The position numbers and the translations under genes were made by a program. The notes beneath the pieces were generated by a model. It was given only the letters and a program-made list of their open reading frames with translations. It was not told where the DNA came from and ran no database searches. Source: Lingula anatina (Eukaryota > Brachiopoda > Lingulata > Lingulida > Lingulidae). From it: a DNA stretch of 50,408 nucleotides. This document shows positions 25,124 through 38,426 of the stretch, in pieces (the stretch's first letter is position 1; each line of letters opens with the position of its first letter). Where the stretch lies: assembly GCF_001039355.2 (NCBI RefSeq), contig NW_019776046.1, positions 182,845-233,252 on the forward strand, read 5' to 3'.

Positions 25124-26521
25124 TCATAAAGCGTCGTCGTCTTCATCCGAGATGGATTCTACTGCTTCAGCTTTTTTCATGTCCATTTTTAAATTTACCA
25201 TTTCTTCCTCATCGGCAGGTAATTTTTCTTTGTCCTTGCTGCGGCGAACTCCTTTCTCATTGCCGTCTTTCTTTTCCACAGCGTCTTTGAATTTCTTACC
25301 CTTATCAAAACACTTATGTTTTATGGTAAGTGCAATTAAAGCCGAGATCGGTGGGAACATCTGACATATGGACTGAATTATGGGAAAGATGGCCGCCAAA
25401 TCCCCTTCAGGTTGGGCGAGAGAAAACTGAAGAATAAGGATAGGAATACCTATATTCTGTATGCCAGTTTCTAAAGAAATCGTAATGGCTCTCTTGCGGG
25501 GCTGCCGAAATATTTTAGCGATTACAAACCCAAACAAGAATCCGCACCATGGCGTTAACGCCCCGACGCCAATCAAACGCGGACGTTTACCCATCAGTAT
25601 CCACATATAAAGATTTACGTATACCCCAAATGAGTACACATATACAATAAATATTAACGCTAGGGGGCGTATTAAGCGCTTCGTTTTGTCGGCCATGTGA
25701 GGTTTCCAGAGTCGAAAGAGAATGCCTATTAAAATAGGGCCGACCAGGGACGCTATGGTGACGGCAATGGAAGCGTATGGGATCTTGATCTTGCTTTCGT
25801 CGATGTAGAATCGCCCCAACAGAAATAACCACAGCGGCATGACGCCTAGGAGAAAAAACATGTTTGTTATCTGAAAATCTTACAGCTACTCTTTTTATGT
25901 GGGAAAACATTATGGCAACATTTTTAAAATTAAAAATGAAAAAAAAAATGAAAATTTAAAATATCTTTTAAAAATTAAAATTAAAAAAAAAACATATTAA
26001 AAAAATTGTCTCCGTCAAATTATCAACGTCATCTGCAGAAAAGTTGCAGAAAAGTCTTCCGAAATTGTCGTTTTCACAAAAAATCCAAAATGTTAAATAT
26101 CAAAGAGAAAGTCTCACAGATGCGCATGCCCCACAGAAATCAGTGGCATGAAGCGGAGAATGCGTCCTTGTACATGCATATGCATGGGTATATGTGTGCG
26201 GTGTGGAATGTGTGTAGTAGCATTGCATAGCATAGCATATAGCATTGTATTCCAAAGTGTCATACCCAGTGACACGCAGGTGCTCAGGAACGTCATAGTA
26301 ATGCTGAGCTCCAGCTCCCCTCCTAGGAGTATAGTCCAGACGTTACTGGACCCACCCCCGGGACTACAGCCTATGGTCAGAAGGCCCAGGCCGAAAGCGT
26401 CCTCGATCTGTGTGATTTGGCCCACGGCGAACGCCAACTGGAAGAAGTAATTCAAACTGGAACTTAATTGTGGTTTCTATCGGGATTCGTTTCGTATTTG
26501 CAGATTTATTTCTTAAAACAA

Positions 26522-26569
<48 letters not shown>

Positions 26570-27521
26570 AATAAATAAATAAATAAATGAAATTAAAAGA
26601 CAAATAAATAAAAAGTCTAAAGTATTAGCCTGTTAAAAAAGAGTAGTTTTTCATCATCTTGAACAAAATAATAAATATTCAAAATCTTACTGCATCTTTT
26701 TCTTGTCACCGTATTTGCAAAATTCTCATATTGAGAAGGGGGTACGGGATAAAGGGATTTCGGCCTGAAGCCGAATTCAAAAATAAACACTTACTAGAGG
26801 CATGAGAACATACTGGGACGCAAAACCAATGGCTGGCGCCAGCGGCTTCTTCAAAATGTCCCTGACGATGCCCATGTCTAAGGTGCACCCCATCAGCATG
26901 GTGAGAAACGCCACGAATGCTGACGTCACGACCCGAAACGCGGTATCTACTGGCCTACGTTTTCTGATAACTACGACGTCCTCGTATACCTTGAGTATAG
27001 AAGTAGTATTGTCGTCCAGATGTGCACCGTCAGTGTAGACATTGTCATTTTTCTCGGCGATTTTGTAGAAATTCAAGGTGATATCAGTTCTACCCAGGCG
27101 TAGTCCTTTGATTAGTAGCTGGCCTGAGCAGGACATAGATCTTTCAAATTTGCTGCCGTTTTTGAATCCCTCTGTTGAGAAAATGAAGTTATTGTTTTGT
27201 AAGACCCTATAGATCAAAGTGTTACTGTCGTCGTTGGCTGCTCGACGGTAAGATGTAGTGAAGTTTTCCAGAGACGAACCAGTTCCAGAAGTCGCGTTGC
27301 GGCCTACAGTGTTCTCATAGCGGTCGTCGATATACAGCACGCTCGCTACCTCAACATCTGTTACAGCCACGTGAACTGAAAAATTCCTCCACTGCGGACA
27401 GCTAAAATTTAAAAAGACGAGCTTTTCCTGTCCTTCCACGATCAAGATATGAGAGGGATCAAATGAAATGTTGAAGTCATGCGACATGGCGGGTACTGCA
27501 CATGTCATAACAATCCAAAAC
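25124..27521 (-). CDS. SLC10-family transporter with ectodomain, 5'-truncated first assembly copy
   Basis: Exons are 27521-26795 (partial), 26437-26266 and 25845-25124. The frame is open throughout and the protein matches the complete copy at 30597-32985 almost exactly, with V instead of I in KRRPVDTAFR. It lacks the first few residues of the signal peptide because the sequence runs into the n at 27522. The 245-residue stretch of the last exon appears identical to the other copy. All SLC10 Na+-site residues listed for the complete copy are present. I regard it as probably the other haplotype of the same gene, not a separate paralogue; a real recent tandem duplication cannot be excluded from sequence alone. 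Confidence 0.9.
26521..26590. repeat. (AAT)n/(AAAT)n microsatellite in SLC10 intron 1
   Basis: Simple repeats lie upstream of the exon 2 acceptor on the minus strand; the counterpart in the second copy is at 31984-32050 and differs in length. Confidence 0.85.
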
Positions 27522-27522
27522 N
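27522..27522. other. Single n at the junction of the two segment copies
   Basis: The left side is SLC10 exon 1 (minus) and the right side is sequence upstream of UPF0489 exon 6 (plus). The next 74 bp (27523-27596) do not match copy 1 and include a TTTTTGTCTGTACATTTG stretch also found near 660-680, so a dispersed repeat is involved. Confidence 0.9.
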
Positions 27523-27758
27523 ATTTAATTTTTCACTTATTTGCATCTTTATTTTCTGTTTTTTTGTCTGTACATTTGTCAGCTTTGCTGCCTTGTTTTT
27601 TGCTTCTTTTAATTGTATGAAGAATGTTTTAATTACTTATTACATAAAAAACATACAAAACTTGATTGACCAATCATCAGGAAAAAATATTGATGAGTTC
27701 TTGAAGTTTTCCAACTTTATAAATATTAACCCTTTTAAATGGCTTATGAAAAAAGTAA

Positions 27759-27908
<150 letters not shown>

Positions 27909-28938
27909 CGGAGTTCTGCAGTTTTCTGGGTTTTTTTTTTTTTTGTACGGATGGACTCCTTGCTCGATGGTCTAGTTTTTTTTTTTTTTTGTCATGCATG
28001 CAACCTTTATATTTAATACACAAGAGATGCACATATTTTGGCAAAGTGGATATTTTTTCAGGACGCAATATGTTGACAGTCGTAGTTATATCATTGAACC
28101 TACAATACTCATTATCATGAACACCAACAACGTTAGTTTTCTTTTAAATATTTTGAATATATTATGAATAACTAGGGATTGATGTAATAAATTTAATGCA
28201 CTTTCAGCAATTTTCTCTAGGTGCACTGTGATATATGTTGGATTAAATACTAAAACAGATTGCCATTAAAGCAGATTAAAGTGTGGTTCTAAAATAGTTT
28301 ATTATAGTTTAACAAGTGTTTTTTTCTAATTTGATACTTCAAAATAGAGTTCTGTTTTATCCCCCAGAAGAATATAATTTTACAAGTGTGTTTTTTTTTT
28401 ACATTTTATACGTCAAAACAGAAGTTTATTCTCTCTCCCAGAAGACTACCAGTTCGATGTCATGGCGGTCCATCAATACTCGTCCTCGTTCTTGCACGCA
28501 GCTATAACGTCTGGGTGAGGATAGTCTGCCAAAGATCGTTCCTAAAAAGACAACAATGTTTTGATTCAGTAAACAATTTTGGGCCATTCCATAATAAATT
28601 GAAGAAAAAAAGCATCTCAGCCACGTTTTGTGTAGTATTTGCATACATATTTTTTAATTCTTCTGCTTAATACTAAAGTGACCTCTCATATCACAAGAAA
28701 TTCTGTGTGTAGTGACCCAATTTAAAACAGTTGAATCGTCAACGCAAATTTTGATGCTGCATTGTTCGAAAGCGTAAAAAAGACACAAACAGGAGAAAAA
28801 TAACGAAATTGTGAAATATTCATAACTCCTGACATAAATATATCTACGAATATGATGTTTTTGAATTCATAATTAACAGTAGAGACCTGGATTTTGTGTA
28901 TGAAATAGGTGCCAGTGCAGATGTGAAATATTTCAGCA

Positions 28939-29679
28939 TCATTTATTACCGGTACTGACCAATTTCTTTCTTGTTTCTTCTACCTGTGCTTTCATGGATG
29001 CCAAACATTGCTAAAAAGCAATAATAAATAAATAAATAAATAAAAAATAAATAAATAAATATATAAATAAATATTATTTCTATCTGAAATATTTTGGTTT
29101 CAATTTTTTGTGGCTCTACTGAGTAACTGCAAAGTAGAAACAGCATTAGGGGGCGCTGAAGTTATTGTGCTTAGTTTCCAGTTTTAATATTTTTTCAAAA
29201 ACGATTTTGGCAACCAAAGAAAGTGTCGTTATGTCTGGAAGGAACATATATTCTAGCTGCATATAATTACAGCTGGGAATCTAGGTCCGGGTAGGGCAGT
29301 ACATTCTAGGAAACACGGCCATATTACATGTAGCTACTGGTTACCATATTCAAGGAGTTAACTTCATGCCATAATCGGTTTTGATAAACGAAACTAGACA
29401 TAAACTGCACCGCTCTCATCTTCATAGCTTTGTATGAGACATTTTTAAATTAAAAAATACACCATTGAATCTGAAGCTTAAAAAAGAAGCCCCGCTAAAC
29501 CTCACCATCGGCGACTGCCGCCTCTCCATATAGCACTCCACCACAAGGATCCACTGTTGCGACAGAGGCTCACATTTCTGCCATGGGTGACTCTCGCTGC
29601 GAGGCTTCCACCGTGCTGCCGATCTTTGGACACATTTGGCAGCGTGATATTTGTTGGTTGGTTCCGAAGAATCCTCCAT
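28939..29679 (-). CDS. Candidate small two-exon gene, 81 aa (copy 2)
   Basis: Exons are 29679-29506 and 29010-28939 with the same start, donor, acceptor and stop as copy 1. The product differs at two positions (Q25K and A44I); about three other changes in exon 1 are silent. Frame and splice sites survive in both copies, but the copies are too similar for that to prove selection. Function unknown. Confidence 0.38.
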
Positions 29680-29812
29680 TTATCTCAATTGCTCAGTTTT
29701 AATGTATTAAAGTCTTAATATCGATAATTAAGATTTAATGCTATCAACTCTTTCAACGCAAGTGGTTTTCCCGTTGGTTGGTTTGGTTTCCACTGCAACC
29801 AATCTAGCTGTG

Positions 29813-29845
29813 TGACGTCATAGTACTCATGCGTTACTGACGTCA
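29813..29845 (-). promoter_or_regulatory. Two CRE palindromes upstream of the small-gene candidate (copy 2)
   Basis: TGACGTCA occurs at 29813-29820 and 29838-29845, with the same 25-bp spacing as in copy 1 although nearby sequence has diverged slightly. Confidence 0.5.
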
Positions 29846-29977
29846 CAGACGATGGTGATTTTATGGCGTCACGTTTATCTTAACGTTACAATGGTTGATG
29901 CTATCGGTACTGACTATAGGAACTTCTAGTTCAATAAAATAAATAAAGGGAAAATTGCAAGGAATTTTAATCTAGTC

Positions 29978-30041
<64 letters not shown>

Positions 30042-30096
30042 TATCTTGGGTGTATTTAAAGGTCCAACGCCCACAACCAGGCTTTTGTAATCAGGT

Positions 30097-30161
<65 letters not shown>
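29978..30161. repeat. (TTTA)n and (GA)n microsatellites
   Basis: TTTA units at 29978-30040 and an uninterrupted AG run at 30101-30161. The corresponding place in copy 1 (about 24590-24660) has only short versions, so these loci account for much of the length difference between the two segment copies. Confidence 0.9.
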
Positions 30162-30164
<3 letters not shown>

Positions 30165-30596
30165 ACAAACAGGAAAGGGTTTTTTTATTAATAAAAATAC
30201 TGTTTTCGCCTTGGCGTCATGTTTAATAAACCTAACACCACTTTGCTTTCAAGCTAAGTGTTAAAATACTATATATATAGGTCTGTATTAAGCAGTATTC
30301 CGGCTAAATGTATTGCAATAAGGGAGAGATACGGGTTAATGGAGGAACGCTTGTCTAAAGATGAACAGGTACAACGTAGAAAGATTGAACAAAATAACCG
30401 AACAATGTCAAAAGAATTCAGTATGGTACTGTCAGCAAATATCATGATAATAAGGTATCGGGCTTAAAATGGAATGCAGAACATTTCTTTATTACAAATT
30501 CGACATGTTCATTCCTTGCATCATTTGACTTATTTTGCAGAGTGTATAGTCGTTACATGTAAAACTAGCATAGTATTATAGACAGAATATCAATAA

Positions 30597-31983
30597 TCAC
30601 AAAGCGTCGTCGTCTTCATCCGAGATGGATTCTACTGCTTCAGCTTTTTTCATGTCCATTTTTAAATTTACCATTTCTTCCTCATCGGCAGGTAATTTTT
30701 CTTTGTCCTTGCTGCGGCGAACTCCTTTCTCATTGCCGTCTTTCTTTTCCACAGCGTCTTTGAATTTCTTACCCTTATCAAAACACTTATGTTTTATGGT
30801 AAGAGCAATTAAAGCCGAGATCGGTGGGAACATCTGACATATGGACTGAATTATGGGGAAGATGGCCGCCAAATCCCCTTCAGGTTGGGCAAGAGAAAAC
30901 TGGAGAATAAGGATAGGAATACCTATATTTTGTATGCCAGTTTCTAAAGAAATCGTAATGGCTCTCTTGCGGGGTTGCCGAAATATCTTAGCGATTACAA
31001 ATCCAAACAAGAACCCACACCATGGCGTCAACGCTCCAACGCCAATCAAACGCGGACGTTTACCCATCAGTATCCACATATAAAGATTTACGTATACCCC
31101 AAATGAGTACACATATACAATAAATATTAACGCTAAGGGGCGTATTAAGCGCTTCGTCTTGTCGGCCATGTGAGGTTTCCAGAGTCGAAAGAGAATGCCT
31201 ATTAAAATAGGGCCGACCAGGGACGCTATGGTGACGGCAATGGAAGCGTATGGGATCTTGATCTTGCTTTCGTCGATGTAGAATCGCCCCAACAGAAATA
31301 ACCACAGCGGCATGACGCCTAGGAGAAAAAACATGTTTGTTATCTGAAAATCTTACAACTACTCTTTTTATGAAGGAAAATATCATGGCAACATTTTTAA
31401 AAATAAATATGAAAAAAATTAAATCTTTAAAAAATCTTTAAAAAATAAAAAAAAAACAAATTAAAAAAATTGTCTCCGTCAAATTTCCAACGTCATCTGC
31501 AGAAAAGTTGCAGAAAAGTCTTCCGAAATTGTCGTTTTCACAAAAAAATCCAAAATGTTAAATACCAAAGAGGAAGTCTCCCAGATGCGCATGCCCCGCA
31601 GAAATCAGTGACATGAAGCGGAGAATGCGACATTGTACATGCATATGCAAGGGTATATGTGTGCGATGTGGTATGTGTGTAGTAGCATTGCATAGCATAG
31701 CATATAGCATTGTATTCCAAAGTGTCATACCCAGTGACACGCAGGTGCTCAGAAACGTCATAGTAATGCTGAGCTCCAGCTCCCCTCCTAGCAGTATAGT
31801 CCAGACGTTACTGGACCCACCCCCGGGACTACAGCCTATGGTCAGAAGGCCCAGGCCGAAAGCGTCCTCGATCTGTGTGATTTGGCCCACCGCGAACGCC
31901 AGCTGTAAGAGTAAGTCAAACAGGAGATCAATTGTTGTTTGTATCGGGGTTCGTTTCGTGTTCGGAGATTTGCTTCTTAAAAC

Positions 31984-32036
<53 letters not shown>

Positions 32037-32985
32037 AATAAATAAATATATAAATAAAAATGTCCAAAGTATTAGCCTGTTAAAAATAATATTTTTTCAT
32101 CATCTTGAACAAAATAAAAAATAGTCAAAATCTCATCTTTTCCATGTCACGATATTCGCAAAATTCTCATATTGTGAAGGGGGTACGGGATAAAGGGCTT
32201 TCGGCCTGAAGCCGAATTCAAAAATAAACACTTACTAGAGGCATGAGAACATACTGGGACGCAAAACCAATGGCTGGCGCTAGCGGCTTCTTCAAAATGT
32301 CCCTCACGATGCCCATATCTAAGGTGCACCCCATCAGCATGGTGAGAAACGCCACGAATGCTGACGTCACGACCCGAAACGCGGTATCTATGGGCCTACG
32401 TTTTCTGATAACTACGACGTCCTCGTATACCTTGAGTATAGAAGTAGTATTGTCGTCCAGATGTGCACCGTCAGTGTAGACATTGTCATTTTTCTCGGCG
32501 ATTTTGTAGAAATTCAAGGTGATATCAGTTCTACCCAGGCGTAGTCCTTTGATTAGTAGCTGGCCTGAGCAGGACATAGATCTTTCAAATTTGCTGCCGT
32601 TTTTGAATCCCTCTGTTGAGAAAATGAAGTTATTGTTTTGTAAGACCCTATAGATCAAAGTGTTACTGTCATCGTTGGCTGCTCGACGGTAAGATGTAGT
32701 GAAGTTTTCCAGAGACGAACCAGTTCCAGAAGTCGCGTTGCGGCCTACAGTGTTCTCATAGCGGTCGTCGATATACAGCACGCTCGCTACCTCAACATCT
32801 GTTACAGCCACGTGAACTGAAAAATTCCTCCACTGCGGACAGCTAAAATTTAAAAAGACGAGCTTTTCCTGTCCTTCCACGATCAAGATATGAGAGGGAT
32901 CAAATGAAATGTTGAAGTCATGCGACATGGCGGGTACCGCACATGTCATAACAATCCAAAAAGCGATGTATGGACTTAAAAGCAT
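30597..32985 (-). CDS. SLC10-family Na+-coupled transporter with N-terminal ectodomain, complete
   Basis: Exons 32985-32236, 31902-31731 and 31318-30597 (phases 0 and 1) give 547 aa. Residues 1 to about 21 form a signal peptide (MLLSPYIAFWIVMTCAVPAM). Residues ~22-195 are an extracellular or luminal domain with many N-glycosylation sequons (NIS, NFS, NAT, NFT, NGS, NTT). From ~200 the SLC10 membrane core follows. Na+-site residues of the fold are kept: Q244 in SQYVLMPL, S281-N282 in CSPGGGSSN, S295 and T299 in LSITMTF, E433 and Q437 in ETGIQN. A charged cytoplasmic tail ends SISDEDDDAL. Family members move bile acids and other organic anions; a long ectodomain is the mark of the SLC10A3/A5 (P3-like) branch, whose substrates are unclear. 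The true substrate cannot be read from the sequence. Confidence 0.93.
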
Positions 32986-33086
32986 TTTGTGCTGTTCATA
33001 GACCGACAGTGTGTTAAGATATCAACTCGACTTTTCCTGTTTGTGTTCACACTGATAAGATAATACGGCTCCGATTACTATTCTTA

Positions 33087-33268
33087 GAGCGCATTCAGAA
33101 CACCGGACTATCCACAGATCAAATACGGCTGACCCACTTGAATGCTTGTTGCGTAATCCCCGCGGGGAATCTCTTCAGTGTCTAATAGGGAATGAAGCGG
33201 CAAGCTTTTTAGCGGATCGCCATATTTGATCCGCGGATCTGTTAGCACGCTGTCCTGAATGCATTCTC
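33087..33268. mobile_element. Fold-back element (CGGACTAAC family) upstream of the SLC10 gene
   Basis: The left arm GAGCGCATTCAGAACACC, then CAGATCAAATACGGC, pairs with the right arm GCCATATTTGATCCGCGG, ATCTGTTAG and TGTCCTGAATGCATTCTC. The middle has GACCCACTTGAATGCTTGTT. It lies about 100-280 bp upstream of the SLC10 start codon at 32985, so it may be part of that promoter. Non-coding. Confidence 0.75.
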
Positions 33269-33948
33269 ATATTATTATCAGTTTTATTTGCTGTGAACGA
33301 TAATATAGAGGGTGAGGTAATAGGTTATATAAATGGAGAAAAAACACTTGTGGACCCGGAGTTTTTGCTATGGCAACACGAGGATGAAAAGTTTGGGATT
33401 GGGAATAAGTTTTCTATCATTTCATGGAATACGGGTGGTAACATCTCTCAGGTCTGTCTCGCTTCGCTCTAATATTGTTTCTATCTTTCTTTTTTGTTTG
33501 GGGTGGGGTGTGTGTGTGTGTGTGGGGGAGAGGGGGGAGGCACAACTCCCGAAAACTCCATAAAATCTGTTTGTAAATAGCAAACACAGATAACATACGT
33601 ATTAACACTAGTTAATTTATAAAGAAGTAGAACGAAACAGCAATAACACAAATACGTTAATGAATACTTCCAAACTTTGAAGAGCTTTTATCAGTGAAGG
33701 ACTAAGTCGTCACAAGTAGAGCAAAAGGTCTTCACAGGCCAATCTCACACCAGGTTTGTCCAAGATAAAGACCTTATATACCTAAACGATTAGTGCCGTT
33801 TTACACTTTTCTTAATTCTATTTAATTAATTCTAAATTAATGCTTTTTCAAGCCTTTGAATCAAGCTTATTTAGACTATTTTTTAAAGATAGGTTTGCCA
33901 CAATATATGTAAAACAAACAAACAAACAATATCCTTTAGCTGATAACA

Positions 33949-34121
33949 ATGCTCTTTTTCTCTCTGTGTCAAGCTAAGCAGATACTTTGGCAGAGATGGC
34001 AGGATATTTACTAATGAATATGAGCCGCATCTTGCACTTTCCTAATTAATAAAGAAAATCAAACATTCTTATACCCGTGTTCAAATCACGTGAAAACAAG
34101 TCGCTGCATCATGTAAACAGT

Positions 34122-34164
<43 letters not shown>

Positions 34165-34210
34165 TTTCGGTTCACTTCTTTGTGACCATGGCGTACCGAA
34201 TCCAACATAA

Positions 34211-34243
<33 letters not shown>

Positions 34244-34560
34244 TAGCAGAAGAAGAAGTAAAANTGCTCTTTTTCTCTCTGTGTCAAGCTAAGCAGATAC
34301 TTTGGCAGAGATGGCAGGATATTTACTAATGAATATGAGCCGCATCTTGCACTTTCCTAATTAATAAAGAAAATCAAACATTCTTATACCCGTGTTCAAA
34401 TCACGTGAAAACAAGTCGCTGCATCATGTAAACAGTTTATCTATTTATTTATTTCGGTTCACTTCTTTGTGACCATGGCGTACCGAATCCAACATAAAAT
34501 AATAATAATAATAATTAGCAGAAGAAGAAGAAAAAGGGCCAAAAAAAAAAAAAAAGAAAA
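33949..34560. repeat. ~300-bp direct repeat joined at a single n (34264)
   Basis: The sequence starting TGCTCTTTTTCTCTCTGTGT at about 33950 recurs at 34265 and stays identical by eye for ~290 bp except for shorter TTTA and AAT runs. The copies meet at the n. This again looks like unmerged overlapping contig ends. Confidence 0.85.
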
Positions 34561-34678
34561 TTGTTAATATTTTCTGAGCACTTGGCTCGTTCACAAAAAC
34601 AATTAAAACTCCTTCAGTAGTTCGACGGGCACCAGTTGTATGGTTTGAGTGTTGACGGTTAGGCCTATTCATTATACA

Positions 34679-34684
<6 letters not shown>

Positions 34685-34746
<62 letters not shown>
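34685..34746. repeat. (TA)n microsatellite
   Basis: An uninterrupted run of about 31 TA units. The flanking 34747-35750 is non-coding sequence shared with 42250-43190 upstream of the next SLC10 paralogue. Confidence 0.9.
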
Positions 34747-34749
<3 letters not shown>

Positions 34750-35757
34750 ACAATAAGTGCACTGTCATGGTATAGCTGGCGCAAAATCAGAAGTGCACAC
34801 GTGACAATTTAATCATTGACAATTGTTCCAATTACTAGTCCCAGGCATGCGTTCGCCAAGGGCCTGGGGATCACAAATGCGACCCAAAGCGGTGTCCGTT
34901 ATGCTTACATATCATTTCACTGTGGAAAAGGCTGCGTTAATTATTTGCTTTATCCCAATCGATTGTGTCATTAACTGCATGGCAGCATAAGTGAAATGTA
35001 ATCACTCGAATTGTGAAATTGCAGAAAGGCACATTACGCGTGTAAAGCAGTTTGCAGCAATCCGCAGTCTTAGTACTTTCAGATAAAACTTCGACTAGAT
35101 TATTTGCTCTGTCCACAAAGAAATGCAACGTCATACATATATACGTAATACATTACAAACGGTGTTTGTGCTCTATTATTTTTCTGACTTAGACATCTTT
35201 GATTTGCTTAAAGTATAAATAACGTAAATTAGGGGTTTTAAAGATTAGCTTGTTGAGAGTTTGCAATGTATTCCGACAGATGAAGAAATGAATTAAATAA
35301 AAAAACAAAAGCGTCAATCAAAGCGTTCAATATTTGAGATCGATTTATCTCCCAGGGGTGGATACGGGTGGATTCTTGTTCCTGTATCTGGCACCAAAGG
35401 TTTGCCTTTTCTTTTGATGCAGTCACGTCTATCATCACCAATACCCTAGATACGGGAAAGTTGCTTCGACATTCTGGGCTGTTTTTATAAAAAAAAGCTA
35501 TAGCACGAAAATGGGTTTAGACTTCAAGACCAAAAATTGAGCCTAGTTTAATCCAAGACAAATCTCTTGTGTTCTATTTGTGTTTAAGAATTAAGTAAGT
35601 AATCAAGTAGTAATCCAAAATTGGGGTATATATATGTATTTCTCGTTACAAAACAGACGCGATAACCCATTAATTGCTGATTTACTTTGTGTCAAAGATC
35701 ATTTGAACTTAAAGATTAGACCCATTTTCAGTACATAGCTTTCTTGTGACTGGCTTA

Positions 35758-35975
35758 GAGACCATTCCCACAGATATTTAGATCGATTTATCCCCCCCAC
35801 CGGGAAGTCTCACTAATTTGCTGTCAGCTTAACAGGCTTAAATGTCTGTCCCGCCTACTAAAAGCTGTAAGGGGGTAAATAATTCAGCTCCCGGAAACTG
35901 ACGGCAATTTACCGTGAACCCCCAGGGAATTAGGTCGATCCAGATGGATCGATTTAAATCTGTGGGAACCCAGTC
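35758..35975 (+). mobile_element. TTA-type MITE copy 5
   Basis: A 218-bp element runs from GAGACCATTCCCAC to GTGGGAACCCAGTC, flanked by TTA at 35755-35757 and 35976-35978. It has the full family core (TTAAATGTCTGTCCCGCC, AAAGCTGTAAGGGGG). It is absent from the equivalent place upstream of the paralogue at 43416, so it inserted after the segmental duplication or was lost there. Confidence 0.85.
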
Positions 35976-36132
35976 TTAGTTCTACCGCGTGAGCAAGGGG
36001 TGCACCGCATGTAATCTATAATGGATTACTAAGTGGCTATAACGGATACCCTTACGATGACATCTGACAACTGCCTTTAAGACACCAATTTGCTTGGCTT
36101 CAACTTTGCTGTCGAAAAGGGTGACCAGGAAT

Positions 36133-37222
36133 ATGACACCGTCAGTGCGATGTATCGTACTTTTCATTGCAGCAGCTAACAGCCTTTTCTCCTATTCCTT
36201 GGGCGTTAATGTAACGTTCAGTCCAACGAGCATTCTCCTTATTGAGGAAAGAGGTACAGCGCTTCACTTCAACTACAGTTGTTATGGCTGGATGAACATT
36301 TCCATACGCGCTTGGACCAAGGACAGTCGGGTTGCCAGTGCGCGGTACTTTGACGACAGTTTCCATGGTGACAACAGTTCTGTTTCTATGACGACAACCA
36401 ACCCAAGTGCTGTTGTTACTCCGCAGCTAAATGTAGAATGCAGTGGCAAAATTCAAATCAATGCTCGGCGGCTTGGACGGACCGAGATTAGCTTAGAGTT
36501 CACGTATATAAAAGAATATAGCAACCAAAAAGCAGGCTCTGTACATGTGGAGCTTCAAACTGAGACCGTCGTCTACCCTGACCTGGTGGTCATACGTGCA
36601 CCACGTCTGATAGATCAGATATTTAGGTATGTCACAACAACATTGGTTGCTATTATCACGTTCTTTATGGGCTGCACGTTGAACATAGAGACCGTGAAAG
36701 GCATTCTGAAGAAACCAGTGGCTCCTTTGCTGGGGTTTTGCTCTCAGTACGTGATGATGCCTCTGGTAAGTGGTTCTTAGAAACAAAGGGGCCATTCCCA
36801 GACCCTATCGTACTAACTGTGGATCGATCTATCTCCGAGGGGATTGTCGCTGTATTGCAATCAACTTAAGCGGCTTAGATGTATACACGCCTATTGAAGC
36901 TGCAAGGGGGTAATTGATTATCGTTTAACAGATTCAGTACGCGTACCAGACATCTAAGTCTTTTATGGTGAAACCAATTTACCGAGAAACTTCTCTGAGA
37001 TGGATAGATCCTGTTAGATTGATCTAGGTATGGAAACCCAGTCATAAATACCTAGAAATGATATGAAGTCGTTGTGATATACACTTTGTTCGATTTTAGA
37101 GTTGTTTTTCGGTGAAATGCCGGGACTTTCTCTAAGCATGTATGTCAAATGAAACCCTGTGACCCTTTCGTAATATATTCTTTGTTCTGGCAAGTGCCGC
37201 TCAAGTGACCATGAATTTTCTC

Positions 37223-37258
<36 letters not shown>

Positions 37259-38426
37259 ATTTGCCTCAATAGGTGCGAATCTTTAATATTCACGAGAATC
37301 TATGTCTTGCAGAATACTTTGCTTGTTTTTGCTCAAAAAATGATAATAATTATTATAATTATAACAACATTTGTTTATATTTCGCAGCTGGCTTTTGCAG
37401 TCTCTCAGATCACTCAAGTGGAACCAGCGTTTGGACTAGGCCTTCTGACCATAGGCTGTAGTCCCGGGGGTGGGGCCAGTAATATCTGGACCGTCTTGTT
37501 AGGAGGGGAACTGGAGCTCAGCATCACTATGACGTTTCTGAGCACTTGCCTGGCTCTAGGTGAGGAGATAGAGAGAGATAGAAAACTATCTACTCTATTA
37601 AAACTAATTACCTTGTAACTCATTGGAAATACGGTTCCCCGCAAACACTTACGAAATTGCCTATCACTTCTACATATGTATAAAGACCTAATACAGATAA
37701 CGTTATTTTGTTCTAGGCATGATGCCCCTGTGGCTATTCCTCCTGGGCCGTTTCTTCGTCGATGAAAGTAAGATTAAGATTCCTTACGACAACGTCGCTA
37801 CAACTATTGCCACCCTCGTGGGACCTGTCGCCTTGGGGTTGCTTTTACATCTATGGAAACCCAAGCTTGCAATGAAGTGCAAACGTCTTATACGCCCACT
37901 TGCGTTAATTTTTCTGATATATATTTACACGTTTGGGATGTACGTCAACTGGTTTATATGGGGTTTGCTGGCAGACCACTCTTATCTTCTCGCAGTCGGT
38001 ATCATCACACCTTGGTGCGGATACATATTTGGGTTCTTCCTCGCAAAAATATTCAGACAGCCTAAAAGACGCGCCATAACAATCGCCTTGGAAACCGGGA
38101 TCCAAAACATCGGCATACCAATGATCATTTTGCGGTTCTCGCTTCCTCAGCCTGATGGAGACTTGGGGTCCCTTATGCCTTCTCTTCAGGGGCTGTCACA
38201 GATGCTGCCACTGTATCTCATACTGATCGCGTTAACCATTAAACGTAGGTGCTGTGATAAAGGGGACGACGAGGAGAGTGAGCGTGAGTTGAAAGACATA
38301 AGCGAAGTTGACAACAGTGTGTGCAACTCAGCGTTTGAAAAGCACGAGAATGGAGTAGTACTAGACGCGGAAAAGTTGGAGAAGGACAACGAAAACGGGC
38401 AAAAAGACGAAAAAAAGGTGTTTTAA
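36133..38426 (+). CDS. SLC10-family transporter with N-terminal ectodomain, paralogue C
   Basis: Exons 36133-36765, 37388-37559 and 37717-38426 give 504 aa with the same intron phases as the minus-strand gene. I took the ATG at 36133, which starts a signal peptide (MTPSVRCIVLFIAAANSLFS); the frame is open further up, but only from a TTG. The ectodomain (~25-165) has VNVTFSP, FNYSC and DDSFHGDNSS and is shorter than in gene A. Core residues are Q205, S242-N243 (GGGASN), S256, T260, and E394/Q398 in ETGIQN. The tail is acidic and Lys-rich. It lies head-to-head with the gene at 30597-32985 and in tandem with the paralogue at 43416. Intron 1 holds a MITE. Likely an organic-anion or bile-acid-type symporter of the SLC10A3/A5 branch; substrate unknown. 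Confidence 0.93.
36788..37043 (-). mobile_element. TTA-type MITE copy 6, in SLC10-C intron 1
   Basis: It runs from GGGCCATTCCCAGACCC to TATGGAAACCCAGTC and is closest to MITE copy 3 in reverse orientation. The flanking triplets are not clean TTA. It starts about 20 bp after the exon 1 donor. Confidence 0.75.

Noticed and set aside
26114-26455. 113-aa ORF extending past SLC10 exon 2
   Set aside because: The part beyond the GTATGA donor at 26265 is intron; splicing to exon 3 gives the conserved phase-1 junction.
36094-36132. N-terminal extension of SLC10-C (and of D at 43377-43415)
   Set aside because: The extension starts with TTG, not ATG; the first ATG is at 36133 (43416 in D) and begins a good signal peptide.
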